NCBI RefSeq assembly: GCF_003254395.2
Contig: NC_037642.1
Span: 5,987,903-6,051,902 of the forward strand
Reading direction: 5' to 3'
Length of the DNA: 64,000 nucleotides
Source of the DNA: Apis mellifera
Taxonomy: Eukaryota; Arthropoda; Insecta; Hymenoptera; Apidae
In this document: piece by piece, positions 62,801 through 64,000 of the stretch
Layout of the letters: each line of letters begins with the position of its first letter
How positions within the stretch are numbered: position 1 is the stretch's first letter
Program-made: the position numbers and the translations under genes
The notes under the pieces: generated by a model
Database searches by the model: none
What the model was told of the DNA's origin: nothing
Seen by the model: the letters and a program-made list of their open reading frames with translations, nothing else

Positions 62801-64000
62801 TTTCGAGTGCCACTACACACACATACACATATACACACATTGTCGGATATATATATTTCAAGGTAAAGCGTTTGAACTTTGAAGAGATACTTCGTGGCAA
62901 CGTTAAAGCGCACCGAGAAATGTTATTCGGTCCCTGAAAATATCGCCGCGTTGCTCATTGTTTAAATCCTCCCTTCGGAAACAAAACGACGAGGATGTTT
63001 CAAGAATAACGCACACGCCACCCCTAATTACCACAATTTTTCAACTGTAATTCCGCTTCCAAAATTTCTTCCTCCCTCTCTTTCTTTATTTTCTTCTTTA
63101 TTTCCTACTGACAATCGTTCTCGACCCAGATAAAACGGCAAGTTTTTCGTTCGACGATCTTTTTTTCGAAAATTCAAATTAAAAAAAAACCGCGTTGGTG
63201 GTCGGTCATGATACGAGGGTGCATGATCTACGAGATATCTCATCGTCCATACGAGTGGAACATTATAATGTGAAATATCTTCGACAGGTATATCGAAGAG
63301 ATGGTGATAAATCATGGAGATTTTTTTGGTTATCGGAAGGTCCCCTCGAAACCCTTCTTTTCCTTCGTTCTCTCAATGGAATTTGAAAGTCCTGCCACGA
63401 TTTTGATCCACGATCGAACGAAGAGGATTTCTATAAGAGCTATAAATTAAAATTTCATTATGTTGGGGGGATGGAAATCTGTTCGAAATTATGCGAGATA
63501 TCACATAAGGGATGGAGGCTCTTCTTCTCTTCTGATTTATTTTTCGAAAAATTTTTATCGATTATAGATAGAATTTTATTAAACGATAAATAAGGATTTT
63601 TTTTTTCGATAATTCAGGGAATAATTTTAATTTTAAATAATATTATTATTACACGAAGGTTTTAATTTTTTTGGTATTTTTAAAGCCAGGTGTCCGATTG
63701 TAAAGACACGTGAAATTTTATTTTTCATGATTAAGGGGAAGAACAGTTGGCGGTGATGATATAATGCAGTCATAAATAAAGACATTAAATTAAAACATTA
63801 AATTAAAGCACCCATTGCTGTACGCTTCTTGCGGGGGGTTAACGTTAAAACGACCGGTAATATGTAACATGTAAATTGCGATAAAAATGTATTTATCTCA
63901 ATAAAAGTCAACGTTAATTTTGGCAGACGCATTTGAATATCATTAATAATTAAAAAGTAAAAAAGAATAAAAATCTGAAGTAATAACTCAAATTACAAAA
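59822..64000. other. Non-coding, no gene recognised
   Basis: Includes a CpG-rich patch at 60480..60960 and purine-rich runs near 60190 and 60340. There is an imperfect (CA)n run at 62813..62840 and AT-rich DNA to the end. No supported exon. Confidence 0.45.

Overview
The window is AT-rich eukaryotic DNA with abundant CpG, long non-coding stretches, GT-AG introns, microsatellites and many small tandem duplications. This composition, together with a recognisable sidestep-family immunoglobulin exon pair and a mariner-like relic, points to an insect, most likely a hymenopteran such as a bee. The species call is inference. There are no bacterial-style genes, operons or ribosome binding sites, and almost all open frames are chance frames in low-complexity or locally GC-richer DNA.

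The only protein-coding sequence I can defend is a pair of minus-strand exons, 9640..9772 and 7949..8157. Joined across a 1482-bp intron, they encode one V-type Ig domain of the Sidestep (Side) family of neuronal cell-surface proteins. Both intron phases match and both Ig cysteines are present. The signal-peptide exon would lie at higher coordinates. The further Ig, fibronectin and transmembrane exons would lie beyond position 1. Most or all of the window is therefore probably intron and flanking DNA of one long neuronal gene.

Layout: 1-1.3 kb holds a tandem duplication of about 310 bp. At 4.4-4.8 kb there is a 386-bp mariner/Tc1-like MITE with TA target duplication, inverted ends and a broken transposase N-terminus. 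The Side exons lie at 7.9-9.8 kb. A (TA)n tract and a three-copy array of about 115 bp follow at 10.5-11.5 kb. At 13.0-13.35 kb there is a GC-rich cluster of a repeated TTAAGCGGCGC / TTAAGTGG motif, a candidate enhancer. At 20.9-21.9 kb there is a second copy of 1 kb of the Side intron plus the 3' third of the Ig exon, frameshifted and flanked by short direct repeats. A degenerate tRNA-Gly-like sequence lies at 27.0 kb. Other tandem duplications lie at 28.0, 35.1-35.9 (three nearly identical 270-bp units), 38.7, 46.2, 50.2-50.7, 50.8 and 53.4 kb. Several strong hairpins (10.35, 19.47, 40.46, 47.2 and 48.5 kb) and a GC-rich block with open frames at 59.2-59.7 kb complete the picture.

The strongest observation is the relocated half-exon at 20.9-21.9 kb. 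It looks like a recent duplicative event inside the gene, with CpG-directed decay in the new copy. No RNA operon, CRISPR array or clearly novel multi-gene system is visible.
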